A stretch of 64,000 bases of DNA from Bacillus sp. MYb209 (GTDB lineage: Bacteria > Bacillota > Bacilli > Bacillales > Bacillaceae_G), in the NCBI RefSeq assembly GCF_002975175.1, contig NZ_PCNZ01000008.1, positions 62,001 through 126,000 on the forward strand. Direction: 5' to 3'. Below are positions 53,714-62,952 of this stretch, one piece after another. Position numbers and translations under genes: made by a program. Within the stretch, counting starts at the first letter, position 1, and each line of letters starts with the position of its first letter. Under the pieces are notes generated by a model. That model worked only from the letters and a program-made list of their open reading frames with translations, had not been told where the DNA came from and searched no databases.

Positions 53714-54754
53714 TCATTCAGTGATAATATGATGTCCCGCAGCTTTTGTTAAACGATTCATAATTGCATTTCCTATTCCTTCATTCGGGAATGACTCACT
53801 AAAAATAACATCTACTTCACTTGCATCAAACGTTCTAAGTACATCATATAATTTAGTCGCAACGCTAGCTAAATCACTTCGCATACCACAAGATAATACA
53901 ACATCAGCACTATATACATGTTGATACTCTTCGGTCGTTAATACACCTACTTTAAGCCCTTCTTTCTTTTTCTCATCCACAATAAGCTGAATAAACTCTC
54001 GTGATCCTTCAACAATACTAAGTGGTGCTTTCGGTGCATAGTGTGTATATTTCATTCCCGGTGATTTTGGCTTTTCTTTCGCATCCTTTAAAGCTGGATC
54101 TAAAGAAACATTTCCTATCACGGCTTCTAATTGCTCCTTCGTAATCCCACCTGGACGTAAAATCGTCGGAACCTCGCTCGTACAATCAATTACAGTTGAT
54201 TCAACGCCTACTCCTGTTGCCCCGCCATCAACAATACCAGCAATTTTTCCATTTAAATCTTCATACACATGAGAAGCTAACGTTGGACTTGGGCGTCCTG
54301 AACGATTCGCACTCGGTGCCGCAACAGGCACGTTTGCCTCTTCAATAAGGGCGAGCGCTACTGGATGATCCGGCATCCTCACTCCGACTGTATTAAGTCC
54401 TGCCGTAACCCTCTCTGAAATCCCTTTTTTTCTCGGTAAAATGATTGTTAATGGTCCTGGCCAAAAATGCTCCATTAACTTTTCTGCAACCGGCGGAATT
54501 TCTCTTACAATACCATCTAACTGAGATTTTGTTCCTATGTGGACAATCAGTGGATTATCGCTTGGTCTCCCTTTCGCTTCAAAAATTTTCGCTATCGCTT
54601 CATCATCCATTGCGTTTGCTCCTAACCCATATACCGTTTCCGTCGGGAAGGCCACCGCTTCATTTTCTCTTAATAATCTCGCTGCTTCTTTTAATTGTGG
54701 ATAATATTTTTTTCTTTCCACAACATTATCCACAATCCACATATTTGTATGCAT
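53714..54754 (-). CDS. ywlC: Threonylcarbamoyl-AMP synthase (Sua5/YwlC)
   Basis: A 346-residue enzyme that makes threonylcarbamoyl-adenylate for the t6A modification of tRNAs decoding ANN codons. The N-terminal YrdC domain (about 20-205) has FPTETVYGLGANAMD and APSANRSGRPSPT. The C-terminal Sua5 domain (about 225-345) follows SPGMKYTHYAPKAPL. GGGG lies about four bases before the ATG. Length matches Sua5 rather than the short TsaC form. Confidence 0.96.
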   Translation of the reverse strand: MHTNMWIVDNVVERKKYYPQLKEAARLLRENEAVAFPTETVYGLGANAMDDEAIAKIFEAKGRPSDNPLIVHIGTKSQLDGIVREIPPVAEKLMEHFWPGPLTIILPRKKGISERVTAGLNTVGVRMPDHPVALALIEEANVPVAAPSANRSGRPSPTLASHVYEDLNGKIAGIVDGGATGVGVESTVIDCTSEVPTILRPGGITKEQLEAVIGNVSLDPALKDAKEKPKSPGMKYTHYAPKAPLSIVEGSREFIQLIVDEKKKEGLKVGVLTTEEYQHVYSADVVLSCGMRSDLASVATKLYDVLRTFDASEVDVIFSESFPNEGIGNAIMNRLTKAAGHHIITE

Positions 54755-54862
54755 TTTTCCCCACGTCCTTTTCTACCATGAAATACTTGTCTATTTTTAG
54801 TTTACTATGAGATTTATCCAAAAGACAAACAAGGTTTATCCACAAAATGTGGATAAACCTTG

Positions 54863-55321
54863 TTAATCCGTGGATAACTTTGTGAATAGCTGACAATTTA
54901 GTATTATTGCATTTAGCTCTTTTATATTTTTACAAAAGTGTTCTAACTGTCGAATTTCCTCTGGTACTTCCTCTTTCTCTATAATGACAAAGTTAAAAAA
55001 CTGAAAGATTGTCACAGATTGTGGATGATTTGTGAGTAAGTACAATTGTCGAATATCTTTTTCTTTCATATACTGCAAAAACATCTCAAAAAAATATAAG
55101 AAAGTCTGTTTATCCACATTAGGTGTGAATAAACAAGAACGGATAAGTGCATTTTCTCCACTTTGTTCATATCCAATTACCGCTCGTATTTCTCCCGCCT
55201 CTTCCAAGATCATAAATTGTGCGTACAACTCATTTATTTTATCATCTTTTTTATTAGCTTGTCCGAAAAAAGAATGCAATCTTTCTACATCTGCTTTCGT
55301 AGCAAAATACACGTTCTTCAT
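54863..55321 (-). CDS. ywlB: YwlB-like GNAT-fold protein
   Basis: A 152-residue protein placed as YwlB by synteny (between spoIIR and sua5) and by a GNAT-like plan: MILEEAGEIRAVIGYE, then ENALIRSCLFTPNV, a helix and QLYLLTNHPQSVTIFQFFNF. The usual acetyl-CoA loop is not obvious, so catalysis is uncertain. Its ribosome site GGAGGG lies inside a 14-base-pair hairpin just upstream. Confidence 0.65.
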   Translation of the reverse strand: MKNVYFATKADVERLHSFFGQANKKDDKINELYAQFMILEEAGEIRAVIGYEQSGENALIRSCLFTPNVDKQTFLYFFEMFLQYMKEKDIRQLYLLTNHPQSVTIFQFFNFVIIEKEEVPEEIRQLEHFCKNIKELNAIILNCQLFTKLSTD

Positions 55322-55324
55322 AGT

Positions 55325-55360
55325 AAATCCCTCCTCATTGATATATATGAGGAAGGATTT
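55325..55360 (-). promoter_or_regulatory. Hairpin that hides the ywlB ribosome binding site
   Basis: On the minus strand AAATCCTTCCTCAT pairs with ATGAGGAGGGATTT: 14 pairs with one G-U and an eight-base loop. The GGAGGG ribosome site is fully inside, seven bases before the ATG. No T-run follows, so it is not an ordinary spoIIR terminator. Confidence 0.65.
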
Positions 55361-55370
55361 ATTAATAGTA

Positions 55371-56219
55371 CTATTTAGAGAATAAAGATGTAAAAGCTTC
55401 GACGATAAATAATTTAACCTCTGGTTTTTCTTCTTCCTCTTCTACTGTTACATACTCATTTTCCTTTTCTTGTTTTTGCTCCACAGGTTTCTCTACTTTT
55501 TTTACAGGCTGTTCTTCTACTTGCGTTTCGTGTTTTACTACTTTCTTTTCCTGTGCTGTTACTTTTTCAGCTTTTTCCAGCTTTACTACTTTCTTTTCTT
55601 TCACCTTATCCTCTTTCTTCTCCGGTGCATCCACTACTTCCTCATCTGGTTGTCTCACCTGCTCCTCTTCAGGAGATTCAGCTTTCACAACATGTTCTTC
55701 TTTCCTTACAGCTGTACCACTTGAAAAATCTAAGAAACACATCGGTGGAAATAACACACACCACCAGTTTGCACCTTCACCTTTTCCAATTGTAATAAGT
55801 ACCGCTTCATATTCTCCTGCCGGATAAATAAAATTCCCATATACCTTTGTAGGAAACTTCACATTCTTACCGAATTTCACTTGAAACGCCTCTTTACTTC
55901 CTTCTCTTTTCAGCGTATTCGCCACTGTCTTTTCAATTTCAGGAATATGATTTTGAATTACTTTTCGAGCTTCTTCAAATGACGTTAAATCCGCTACCCA
56001 TCCATCAATTTGTACTTTCACTTCATCACGTACTTTACGTTTTAATGCCTGATCTTTATCAGAATCACTATTAGCTAAAATACGTAATCGAACGGCCTCT
56101 TTCGGAATAACAGCAGGCCCTTTTGCATCAGCTTTCATATATCCAAACTGCACAAGTAACTGTGCACCAATTAATAATAAAAGAAAGTAAGCAATAACTT
56201 GTTTTTTCATTTCCTCCAC
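55371..56219 (-). CDS. spoIIR: Stage II sporulation protein R with a long charged tail
   Basis: A 282-residue secreted signal made in the forespore. It triggers processing of pro-sigma-E by SpoIIGA in the mother cell. It has an N-terminal signal sequence (about 4-30), then the SpoIIR domain with VRLRILANSDSDKDQALKRKVRDEV and GEGANWWCVLFPPMCFLDFS. The last 100 residues are a Lys/Glu-rich extension (EKVTAQEKKVVKHETQVEE). B. subtilis SpoIIR has about 224 residues. Both a GTG at 56219 and an ATG at 56210 are possible starts; neither has ideal ribosome-site spacing. Confidence 0.92.
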   Translation of the reverse strand: MEEMKKQVIAYFLLLLIGAQLLVQFGYMKADAKGPAVIPKEAVRLRILANSDSDKDQALKRKVRDEVKVQIDGWVADLTSFEEARKVIQNHIPEIEKTVANTLKREGSKEAFQVKFGKNVKFPTKVYGNFIYPAGEYEAVLITIGKGEGANWWCVLFPPMCFLDFSSGTAVRKEEHVVKAESPEEEQVRQPDEEVVDAPEKKEDKVKEKKVVKLEKAEKVTAQEKKVVKHETQVEEQPVKKVEKPVEQKQEKENEYVTVEEEEEKPEVKLFIVEAFTSLFSK

Positions 56220-56329
56220 CGTCCCCTCTAGAAACAGTGTGGACAGAGTTACTTCTTTCTAAACTATTAAATTCAAAATCTATATAAATTTTTGTAACTA
56301 CTCCGCCACTCTATGAAAGGCCGACAGAA

Positions 56330-56430
56330 AAGCATTTTTTTAAATGGACGAGAGGGACTGGCTACGTACAGGAGCGGTCAGGGCCTTTTCCTGCCACACG
56401 CAAAGTTTTAAAACAAAGAAAGCTAGCAAA
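56330..56430 (-). repeat. Diverged inverted relative of the 37514 repeat
   Basis: The plus strand reads GGAGCGGTCAGGGCCTTTTC and CTGCCACACGCAAAG, which correspond in reverse complement to the CAGAAAAAGGCTCTGACCGC core of the 37514-37814 units. The flanks match more weakly. It fills the spoIIR-prmC gap (56220-56585), which has no gene that I can support. Confidence 0.55.
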
Positions 56431-56585
56431 GTGTATGTCCATTTTTATTTTCATGGCAGCAATCTATATGCTGAAAAATGAAAATAACTTTCTATAGGTA
56501 ATAAGAGGCGTATTTTCTCTGGAATAATACTCCTTACCAAACTTCTAAATGAAATGTATGGCTGAGTAGTTACGAATTTTTTATA

Positions 56586-56616
56586 CAAAAAATAGAGTAA
56601 GGCTTATGCCTTACTC
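56586..56616 (-). terminator. Terminator overlapping the prmC stop
   Basis: GAGTAAGGC pairs perfectly with GCCTTACTC around four bases, followed by T-run on the minus strand. The prmC stop codon is inside the stem. Confidence 0.9.
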
Positions 56617-57462
56617 CATCTCTGCAAATACCATGCGATCTTTTCCATTAATATCAAATACAACTTCAACTTGAGCGCGCGGGAAAGTTTGCTGTAATAA
56701 TGCTTTCACATCTTCACCTTGCCCTACACCAATTTCGAACGCCACAATCGCCTTTTTCTGTAATACATTCGGCAATTCCTCCATAAAACGACGATAGAAA
56801 TCTAGTCCATCTTCCCCACCAACAAGCGCACGCTTCGGCTCATGCTCCTTCACAACAGTAGAAAGACCACGCCAATCTTCCTCTGGTATGTACGGAGGAT
56901 TGGAAACAACAACATCTAACTTCTGACCTGTTTCATAAAACGGCGACAGTAAATCGCCGTGATAGAAAGTTACATCCGCCCCTAAAGTTTTTGCATTTTC
57001 TTTTGCAACTTCAATCGACTCCTGTGCGATATCTACTGTATGCACATGAAGATTTTTATTTTCTAAAGCGAGCGTAATAGAAATCGCTCCACTACCAGTT
57101 CCAATATCCGCTATGTGAAGCTCCTCATTACCGAAATGGCGCTCAATTCTCTCTAGCACCCCAACTATAAGTTCCTCTGTTTCCGGTCTTGGTATCAATA
57201 CCTCTTCATTTACAAAGAATGATCGGCCATAAAACATTTCATAACCAAGCATATATTGGATCGGAGTACCTTCTACGTGCTTGTGGATAAATTCTGCAAA
57301 ACTTTTCTCTTGTTCCGCAGTTATTTCTTCACGCATATTCATGAGCATTCCGGTTCTGTTCGTCTTTAATACATGACAAAGGACAATTTCTCCCGCATTT
57401 TCATCTCGTCCATTTTCCTGTAAAAAAGAAGAAGCCCATTTCAGGGCTTCATAGACACGCAT
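56611..57462 (-). CDS. prmC: Release factor glutamine methyltransferase
   Basis: A 283-residue SAM-dependent enzyme that methylates the glutamine of the GGQ motif in release factors. The SAM loop reads [16 protein letters not shown], and the substrate-binding signature is [13 protein letters not shown]. It overlaps the stop of prfA, its substrate's gene, by one base. Confidence 0.97.
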   Translation of the reverse strand: MRVYEALKWASSFLQENGRDENAGEIVLCHVLKTNRTGMLMNMREEITAEQEKSFAEFIHKHVEGTPIQYMLGYEMFYGRSFFVNEEVLIPRPETEELIVGVLERIERHFGNEELHIADIGTGSGAISITLALENKNLHVHTVDIAQESIEVAKENAKTLGADVTFYHGDLLSPFYETGQKLDVVVSNPPYIPEEDWRGLSTVVKEHEPKRALVGGEDGLDFYRRFMEELPNVLQKKAIVAFEIGVGQGEDVKALLQQTFPRAQVEVVFDINGKDRMVFAEME

Positions 57463-58529
57463 TACTCAGCTGCCTCCATCTTTTGAGCCTGATCTTCCAT
57501 CACTAAGGCATTGATGAAATCATCTAACTTACCTTGTAGGATTTGATCTAGCTTTTGAATCGTTAAACCGATTCGATGGTCTGTAACACGGTTTTGCGGG
57601 AAGTTATACGTACGAATACGCTCTGAACGATCTCCCGTACCAACAGCTTGTTTACGGTTTTGATCATACTCAGCTTGCGCTTCTTGTCTAAACTTATCAT
57701 AAACACGTGCGCGTAATACTTTCATCGCTTTTTCTTTATTCTTAATTTGTGATTTCTCATCCTGACAAGATACAACTACACCAGTCGGTAAATGTGTTAA
57801 ACGTACCGCTGACATCGTTGTATTAACGCTTTGTCCACCTGGACCACTAGAAGCAAACGTATCAACACGAACATCTTTTTCATGAATATTAATTTCTACT
57901 TCTTCTGCCTCTGGTAATACAGCTACAGTTGCTGTAGATGTATGAATACGTCCACCAGATTCCGTTTCAGGAACACGTTGTACACGGTGAGCACCATTCT
58001 CGAATTTCAGCTTAGCGAAAGCACCTTTACCATTAATCATAAAGATAATCTCTTTATATCCACCTAACTCTGTATAGCTCGCTTCGATAATTTCAGTTTT
58101 CCAACCTTGCACCTCAGCATAACGGCTATACATACGATATAAATCACCAGCAAATAAAGCCGCCTCGTCACCACCAGCAGCACCACGAACCTCAACGATA
58201 ACGTTTTTATCATCATTAGGGTCTTTTGGAACAAGTAAAATTTTCAGACGTTCTGATAATGTTTTCTCTTGTCCTTCTAATTCAGAAACCTCTTCTTTTA
58301 CCATGTCACGCATATCAGCGTCTAACTTATCTTCTAACATTGCTTTTGCATCTCGTAATTGCTCACGAACATCTTTATACTCACGGTACACCTCTACCGT
58401 GTCCTGAATATCAGATTGCTCTTTTGAATACTCACGAAGCTTATTTGTATCGCTAATAACCTCTGGGTCACTTAACAACTCATTCAACTTCTCATAACGA
58501 TCTTCTACAGCTTGCAAACGATCTAACAC
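57462..58529 (-). CDS. prfA: Peptide chain release factor 1
   Basis: A 355-residue release factor for UAA and UAG. The catalytic [20 protein letters not shown] carries GGQ. The start is GTG 58529, since GAGGTG lies six bases upstream and the length then matches B. subtilis PrfA. An in-frame GTG at 58538 overlaps that ribosome site and is not preferred. Confidence 0.97.
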   Translation of the reverse strand: MLDRLQAVEDRYEKLNELLSDPEVISDTNKLREYSKEQSDIQDTVEVYREYKDVREQLRDAKAMLEDKLDADMRDMVKEEVSELEGQEKTLSERLKILLVPKDPNDDKNVIVEVRGAAGGDEAALFAGDLYRMYSRYAEVQGWKTEIIEASYTELGGYKEIIFMINGKGAFAKLKFENGAHRVQRVPETESGGRIHTSTATVAVLPEAEEVEINIHEKDVRVDTFASSGPGGQSVNTTMSAVRLTHLPTGVVVSCQDEKSQIKNKEKAMKVLRARVYDKFRQEAQAEYDQNRKQAVGTGDRSERIRTYNFPQNRVTDHRIGLTIQKLDQILQGKLDDFINALVMEDQAQKMEAAE

Positions 58530-58601
58530 ACCATTCACCTCTACATCCTAGTATCTAATACAAATAGTATATGGTACTTAATCAAAAAAACGCAAATTAT
58601 A

Positions 58602-58714
58602 TTTAAAAGTGTAGGTGGCTCGTTCAGCTCTGACCAGCTAAGGTTCTCTCGCACAAAAGGTGCTTTTCACCTTGAGTAGCGGAGGTTCTTAGGCACGAAG
58701 AGCTTGCCACCAAT
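58602..58714 (-). repeat. Stem-forming intergenic repeat (copy 4), prfA-tdk gap
   Basis: Read on the minus strand, GGTGGC-AGCTCT pairs with AGAGCT-GAACG-AGCCACC, keeping the bulge. An inner AAGGTGAAAAGCACCTT hairpin is present. It is closely similar to copies 2b and 3. Confidence 0.75.
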
Positions 58715-58730
58715 CTTCATCTATTTTCGA

Positions 58731-58759
58731 AAAAAACCCGCTCTACATAGCGAGTTTCA
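58731..58759 (-). terminator. Terminator after tdk
   Basis: AAAC-CGCT pairs with AGCG-GTTT around CTACAT, with seven A on the plus side giving a T-run. It lies just past the tdk stop. Confidence 0.8.
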
Positions 58760-58760
58760 T

Positions 58761-59345
58761 TTATCTTTGTTTTGTAGGTACTGCATGACAATGACGACAA
58801 CGTGGTTCATACGATTCTGAAGCCCCAACTAAAATAATTGGATCATCAAATGCCGCTGGTTCTCCATCGATTAAACGTTGCGTACGACTTGCAGGAGATC
58901 CACATGCAGAACAAACTGCCTGCAATTTAGTTACATGTTCAGCAATCGCCATCAGCTGAGGAACTTGTCCAAATGGTAGACCACGGAAATCTTGGTCTAA
59001 TCCAGCTACAATGACGCGATAGCCACGATTTGCCAATACTTGCACCACTTCCACAATGTCCCCATCAAAAAATTGTACCTCATCGATTGCAATAACATCC
59101 ATTTCTTCTGTTACATGGTTAAATATATCTTTTGAAGCTGAAACAGGAACTGCTTTAACCTTTAATCCATTATGTGATACAACATCTTCTTCACTATAAC
59201 GATTATCAATACATGGTTTAAATACAATTGCATGTTGTTTCGCAAATTGTGTACGGCGTATACGGCGGATGAGCTCTTCTGATTTTCCAGAAAACATACT
59301 CCCGCAAATCACTTCAATCCAACCATTTTGATTCATTAAGTACAT
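58761..59345 (-). CDS. tdk: Thymidine kinase
   Basis: A 194-residue salvage enzyme. P-loop [15 protein letters not shown], catalytic DEVQFFDG, and a structural zinc site (CSAC and CRHC) are visible. It lies between rpmE and prfA, as in B. subtilis. Confidence 0.97.
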   Translation of the reverse strand: MYLMNQNGWIEVICGSMFSGKSEELIRRIRRTQFAKQHAIVFKPCIDNRYSEEDVVSHNGLKVKAVPVSASKDIFNHVTEEMDVIAIDEVQFFDGDIVEVVQVLANRGYRVIVAGLDQDFRGLPFGQVPQLMAIAEHVTKLQAVCSACGSPASRTQRLIDGEPAAFDDPIILVGASESYEPRCRHCHAVPTKQR

Positions 59346-59404
59346 TGAGCTCTCCTTTCATCTACTTTCCTAATCCAAAGTAGGGTAAAGGTTTAATATT
59401 TTCG

Positions 59405-59447
59405 CAAAAAAAACAGACAAGCGAATACATACACTTGCCTGTTTTAT
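59405..59447 (-). terminator. Terminator after rpmE
   Basis: AAACAG-CAAG pairs with CTTG-CTGTTT with one mismatch, and the minus strand ends in a T-run. It lies ten bases past the rpmE stop. Confidence 0.75.
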
Positions 59448-59455
59448 GTTCTTTA

Positions 59456-59701
59456 TTACTTAATACCGTATTTCTTATTGAAGCGGTCAACACGTCCGTC
59501 TGCAGTAGCAAACTTCTGACGTCCAGTGTAGAATGGGTGAGAATCAGAACTGATCTCAATTTTTAGTAATGGATAAGTGTTACCATCTTCCCACTCAACA
59601 GTTTCGCTAGAGCCTTTTGTAGACCCGCTTAAGAATTTGAAGCCAGTGTTCGTGTCCATAAATACAACTTTATTGTAATTTGGATGGATTCCTGCTTTCA
59701 T
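59456..59701 (-). CDS. rpmE2: 50S ribosomal protein L31, type B
   Basis: An 81-residue L31 of the cysteine-free type. It has [20 protein letters not shown] at the N-terminus and [20 protein letters not shown], and lacks the CxxC zinc motif of type A. The start is ATG 59701 with AAGGAG nine bases upstream. In B. subtilis the same slot between rho and tdk is held by the zinc-binding RpmE. Confidence 0.95.
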   Translation of the reverse strand: MKAGIHPNYNKVVFMDTNTGFKFLSGSTKGSSETVEWEDGNTYPLLKIEISSDSHPFYTGRQKFATADGRVDRFNKKYGIK

Positions 59702-59850
59702 TCTTTTCATCTCCTTCCGCCCTGAATCATTTTCGAAACAGAGTTTTTCATCTTCAGCTGCTTACACAACTATATTGATGAAACACATATGATGAAATTA
59801 TAACAAGGCTAACCCCATTTTGCAACTACCTGTTTTTGTCTTTTTAAAAT

Positions 59851-59905
59851 TAAAAGCGCAAGCGGCTCGTTCAGAATCGTAGGGCACTTCAAGCTCTCGA
59901 TCCAA
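59851..59905 (-). repeat. Partial copy (5) of the stem-forming repeat
   Basis: On the plus strand AAAAGCGCAAGCGGCTCGTT followed by CAGAATCG matches one arm of the copy at 61558 in reverse, but the opposite arm is absent. It is a truncated remnant in the rho-rpmE gap, which otherwise holds only the rho terminator. Confidence 0.65.
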
Positions 59906-59973
59906 ATATGATTTTCATCTCAAAAAAACAAAACTATTTCCATATATTACTCTCTCTAATATTCCCTTAAAAA

Positions 59974-60008
59974 CATAAAAAACTCGCTTACTACGAAATA
60001 AGCGAGTC
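59974..60008 (-). terminator. Terminator after rho
   Basis: ACTCGCTTA pairs with TAAGCGAGT around eight bases, followed by TTTTTTATG on the minus strand. It lies 15 bases past the rho stop. Confidence 0.9.
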
Positions 60009-60022
60009 TCAATCTTTTCCCT

Positions 60023-61294
60023 TTACTTAGTTGTTACATATCTTTTTGAGTCTGCAACAATGTTTTGTAAAAATTCTTCATTTGTCTTTGTTTGACGAAG
60101 TTTACGTAAGAAGCCTTCAACAAAGTCTGGTGTATCACGCATTGTTTTACGAATACCCCACAGCTTGTCTAAATGTTCTTTCGGAATTAATAGGTCTTCT
60201 TTACGCGTACCAGAGCGACGAATATCAATCGCCGGGAAGATACGACGCTCAGCTAATGAGCGATCTAAATGAAGTTCCATATTTCCAGTTCCTTTAAATT
60301 CTTCGTAAATTACATCATCCATACGAGAACCTGTATCAACAAGCGCTGTTGCTAAAATTGTTAAGCTACCGCCCTCTTCGATATTACGTGCAGCACCGAA
60401 GAAACGCTTTGGCCTATGGAAAGCAGCTGGATCAATACCACCTGATAGAGTTCTACCACTTGGCGGAATAACAAGGTTGTAAGCACGCGCTAAACGGGTA
60501 ATACTATCCATTAGAATGACAACGTCTTTTTTATGCTCTACAAGACGCATTGCACGCTCTAATACAAGCTCAGCTACTTTAATATGATTCTCTGGCACTT
60601 CATCAAAAGTAGAACTTACAACATCACCTTTAACAGAACGTTCAATATCTGTTACTTCTTCTGGACGCTCATCAATTAAAAGTACAATTAATTCTGCTTC
60701 CGGATGATTTGTTGTGACACTGTGTGCAATTTCTTTTAACAGACTTGTTTTACCAGCCTTTGGAGGCGCGACAATTAAACCACGTTGTCCAAATCCAACT
60801 GGTGCGATTAAATCCATGATGCGTGTCGGTAACTTTTTCGTTTCCGTTTCCAATTTCATTTGGCGATCTGGGTATAACGGTGTTAATGCAGGGAAATGCA
60901 CACGCTCTTTTGCTGAGTCTGGATCATCTCCGTTTACAGCTTCAACTTGTAATAATCCAAAATAGCGTTCATTTTCTTTCGGAGGTCGTACTTTACCAGA
61001 AACCTTATCTCCATTACGTAAATCGAAACGACGAATTTGCGAAGCCGAGATATAAATATCTTCTGAGCTTGGAGAGTAGTTGATAGGACGTAGGAATCCA
61101 AATCCTTCTGATTGAATAATTTCTAATACGCCTTCCATGAAAAAGAAACCTTCTTTTTCTGCTCGAGCTTTTAAGATAGCGAAAATCAGCTCTTTTTTCG
61201 TTAACTTGCTGTAATACGAAATCTTAAATTCTTTCGCAAGCTCGTATAACTCTTTTAATTTCATGTTTTCTAATGCTGCAATTGACAAATTCAT
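60023..61294 (-). CDS. rho: Transcription termination factor Rho
   Basis: A 423-residue RNA helicase. The RNA-binding domain has [20 protein letters not shown]. The P-loop is [14 protein letters not shown], with [14 protein letters not shown] and [20 protein letters not shown] further on. The start at 61294 gives the usual N-terminus; its ribosome site is weak, as expected for a self-regulated gene. It lies between glpX and rpmE in the standard order. Confidence 0.97.
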   Translation of the reverse strand: MNLSIAALENMKLKELYELAKEFKISYYSKLTKKELIFAILKARAEKEGFFFMEGVLEIIQSEGFGFLRPINYSPSSEDIYISASQIRRFDLRNGDKVSGKVRPPKENERYFGLLQVEAVNGDDPDSAKERVHFPALTPLYPDRQMKLETETKKLPTRIMDLIAPVGFGQRGLIVAPPKAGKTSLLKEIAHSVTTNHPEAELIVLLIDERPEEVTDIERSVKGDVVSSTFDEVPENHIKVAELVLERAMRLVEHKKDVVILMDSITRLARAYNLVIPPSGRTLSGGIDPAAFHRPKRFFGAARNIEEGGSLTILATALVDTGSRMDDVIYEEFKGTGNMELHLDRSLAERRIFPAIDIRRSGTRKEDLLIPKEHLDKLWGIRKTMRDTPDFVEGFLRKLRQTKTNEEFLQNIVADSKRYVTTK

Positions 61295-61460
61295 TCAGAC
61301 ACCACACTTTAACGTTATTCTCTTTTCACATGGGTAAAGGGAAAAAATACGGAAGGCAAATAAATAATAATGAAAGGCAATAAGTTCAAGTAGGATAATA
61401 TTCACTATTGTAACCCTTTTGTCTAGTTTTAATCAATACGTTGAAACACAAATACAAGAA

Positions 61461-61486
61461 GCGAAGACAAGAAAATTTGTCTTCGC
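61461..61486. terminator. Hairpin, possible terminator after glpX
   Basis: GCGAAGACAA pairs perfectly with TTGTCTTCGC around GAAAAT. The better T-run is on the plus strand, where there is no gene, so its use is uncertain. Confidence 0.45.
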
Positions 61487-61557
61487 CTTTTATATTTCTT
61501 ACTTTTTTCTACTCACCTTATTATAAAGAAGAATAGATAAGGCATTTCTGCTTTTAT

Positions 61558-61680
61558 TTAATCTAGCTCCAGCGGCTAGAATCTCCGGTCATTTCACTCT
61601 CTCACTCGAAGCAAAAAGCGCTTCAAGGTCGAGAGTTTGAAGTGCCCTGCGATTCTGAACGAGCCGCCTCCACTTTTTAC
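61558..61680 (+). repeat. Stem-forming intergenic repeat (copy 6), rho-glpX gap
   Basis: AGCGGCT-AGAATC pairs with GATTCT-GAACG-AGCCGC, with an inner AAGCGCTT stem. The outline TCTAGCTCC at one end and CTTTTTA at the other is shared by the full copies. It directly abuts copy 7. Confidence 0.8.
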
Positions 61681-61804
61681 TTAATCCAGCTTCAGCAGCT
61701 AGAATGGTCGGTGGCTTCGCTTCTTCCTACGAGGCAAAAAGCGCCTCTACGTCAGAAGCTCCATCCCCCTCCCATTCTGAACGAGCTGCTTACGCTTTTT
61801 ACTT
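61681..61804 (+). repeat. Stem-forming intergenic repeat (copy 7), at the glpX stop codon
   Basis: AGCAGCT-AGAATGG pairs with CCATTCT-GAACG-AGCTGCT, with an inner GAGGC/GCCTC stem. Compared with copy 6, two pairs changed on both sides. The glpX stop codon (61799-61801) is inside its end. Confidence 0.8.
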
Positions 61805-62764
61805 AATAACCAAATTCGGTTTTTTGTTTAAGCTATGGCGTCCGTCTACGAAGCGTACTGTACCTGATTTTGCACGCATAACAAGGGATTGTGTTGTTCC
61901 TACGCTACCTTTAAATTGAACACCACGTAATAGTTCTCCGTCTGTTACACCTGTCGCTGCAAAGATTGCATCGTCACCCTTTACTAAGTCTTCCATACGA
62001 AGGATACGATTTATATCTTCAATGCCCATTTTTTTACAACGCGCTAATTCAGCTTCATTTTGAGGAAGAAGCTTCCCTTGGATTTCTCCACCTAAACATT
62101 TTAATGCAACAGCCGCTAATACTCCTTCAGGCGCCCCACCAGAACCGAATAAAATATCTACACCTGTACGGTCAAATGCTGTATTAATTGCTCCAGCTAC
62201 ATCTCCATCGTTAATTAACTTAATACGAGCTCCAGCTTTACGAATTTCTTCAATAATTGCTTGATGACGTGGACGATTTAAAACTGTCGCTACAACATCT
62301 TCAATATCTTTATTTTTCGCTTTCGCCACAGCACGTAAGTTATCGATGATAGGTGCGTCGATATCAATTGCTCCAACCGCTTCTGGGCCAACCGCGATTT
62401 TATCCATGTACATGTCAGGAGCATGTAACAAATTGCCGTGATCTGCAATTGCAATAACAGCAAGCGCATTCCAGCCGCCAGCCGCTACGATATTTGTCCC
62501 TTCTAAAGGATCAACTGCAACGTCTACGCGTGGTCCATATCCTGTACCCAATTTCTCTCCGATATATAGCATTGGCGCTTCATCCATTTCGCCTTCGCCA
62601 ATTACAACTGTACCTTTCATCGGAATTGTATCAAATACATCACGCATAGCTGATGTTGCTGCACCATCTGCCTCATCTTTTTTTCCGAGACCCATCCAAC
62701 GCGCTGATGATAATGCTGCAGCCTCTGTTACACGTACTAACTCCATAGATAAACTTCTTTCCAC
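61799..62764 (-). CDS. glpX: Fructose-1,6-bisphosphatase class II
   Basis: A 321-residue gluconeogenic phosphatase. Metal- and substrate-binding motifs [18 protein letters not shown] and [13 protein letters not shown] are visible, with [13 protein letters not shown] near the C-terminus. The start is GTG 62764 with AGGAGAGGG upstream. Its stop codon comes from the adjoining repeat element. Confidence 0.96.
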   Translation of the reverse strand: MERSLSMELVRVTEAAALSSARWMGLGKKDEADGAATSAMRDVFDTIPMKGTVVIGEGEMDEAPMLYIGEKLGTGYGPRVDVAVDPLEGTNIVAAGGWNALAVIAIADHGNLLHAPDMYMDKIAVGPEAVGAIDIDAPIIDNLRAVAKAKNKDIEDVVATVLNRPRHQAIIEEIRKAGARIKLINDGDVAGAINTAFDRTGVDILFGSGGAPEGVLAAVALKCLGGEIQGKLLPQNEAELARCKKMGIEDINRILRMEDLVKGDDAIFAATGVTDGELLRGVQFKGSVGTTQSLVMRAKSGTVRFVDGRHSLNKKPNLVIK

Positions 62765-62884
62765 GATAATCCCTCTCCTTTAAGTCTTTATATTTCTGCC
62801 GTATTTTGTGAACCTTGTTTTTCTATAAAGTGTGCTTCCGTTAGTAGTGATTCTTCGCTCCCCATTAACGGAAGTATCACCACC

Positions 62885-62952
62885 TTATCCCGATTGGTGA
62901 GGGCTAATAATCGGCGTGGGATACCCCATACTGATTAAAGTTTCACTTTATG
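62885..62952 (-). repeat. Truncated bcr1-like repeat at the murAB stop codon
   Basis: On the minus strand TAAAGTGAAACTTTAATCAG begins at the murAB stop codon, followed by a decayed GGGG/CCCC stem and GATTATTAGCCCTCACCAATC. The second half of the element is missing. It occupies the murAB-glpX gap. Confidence 0.7.
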
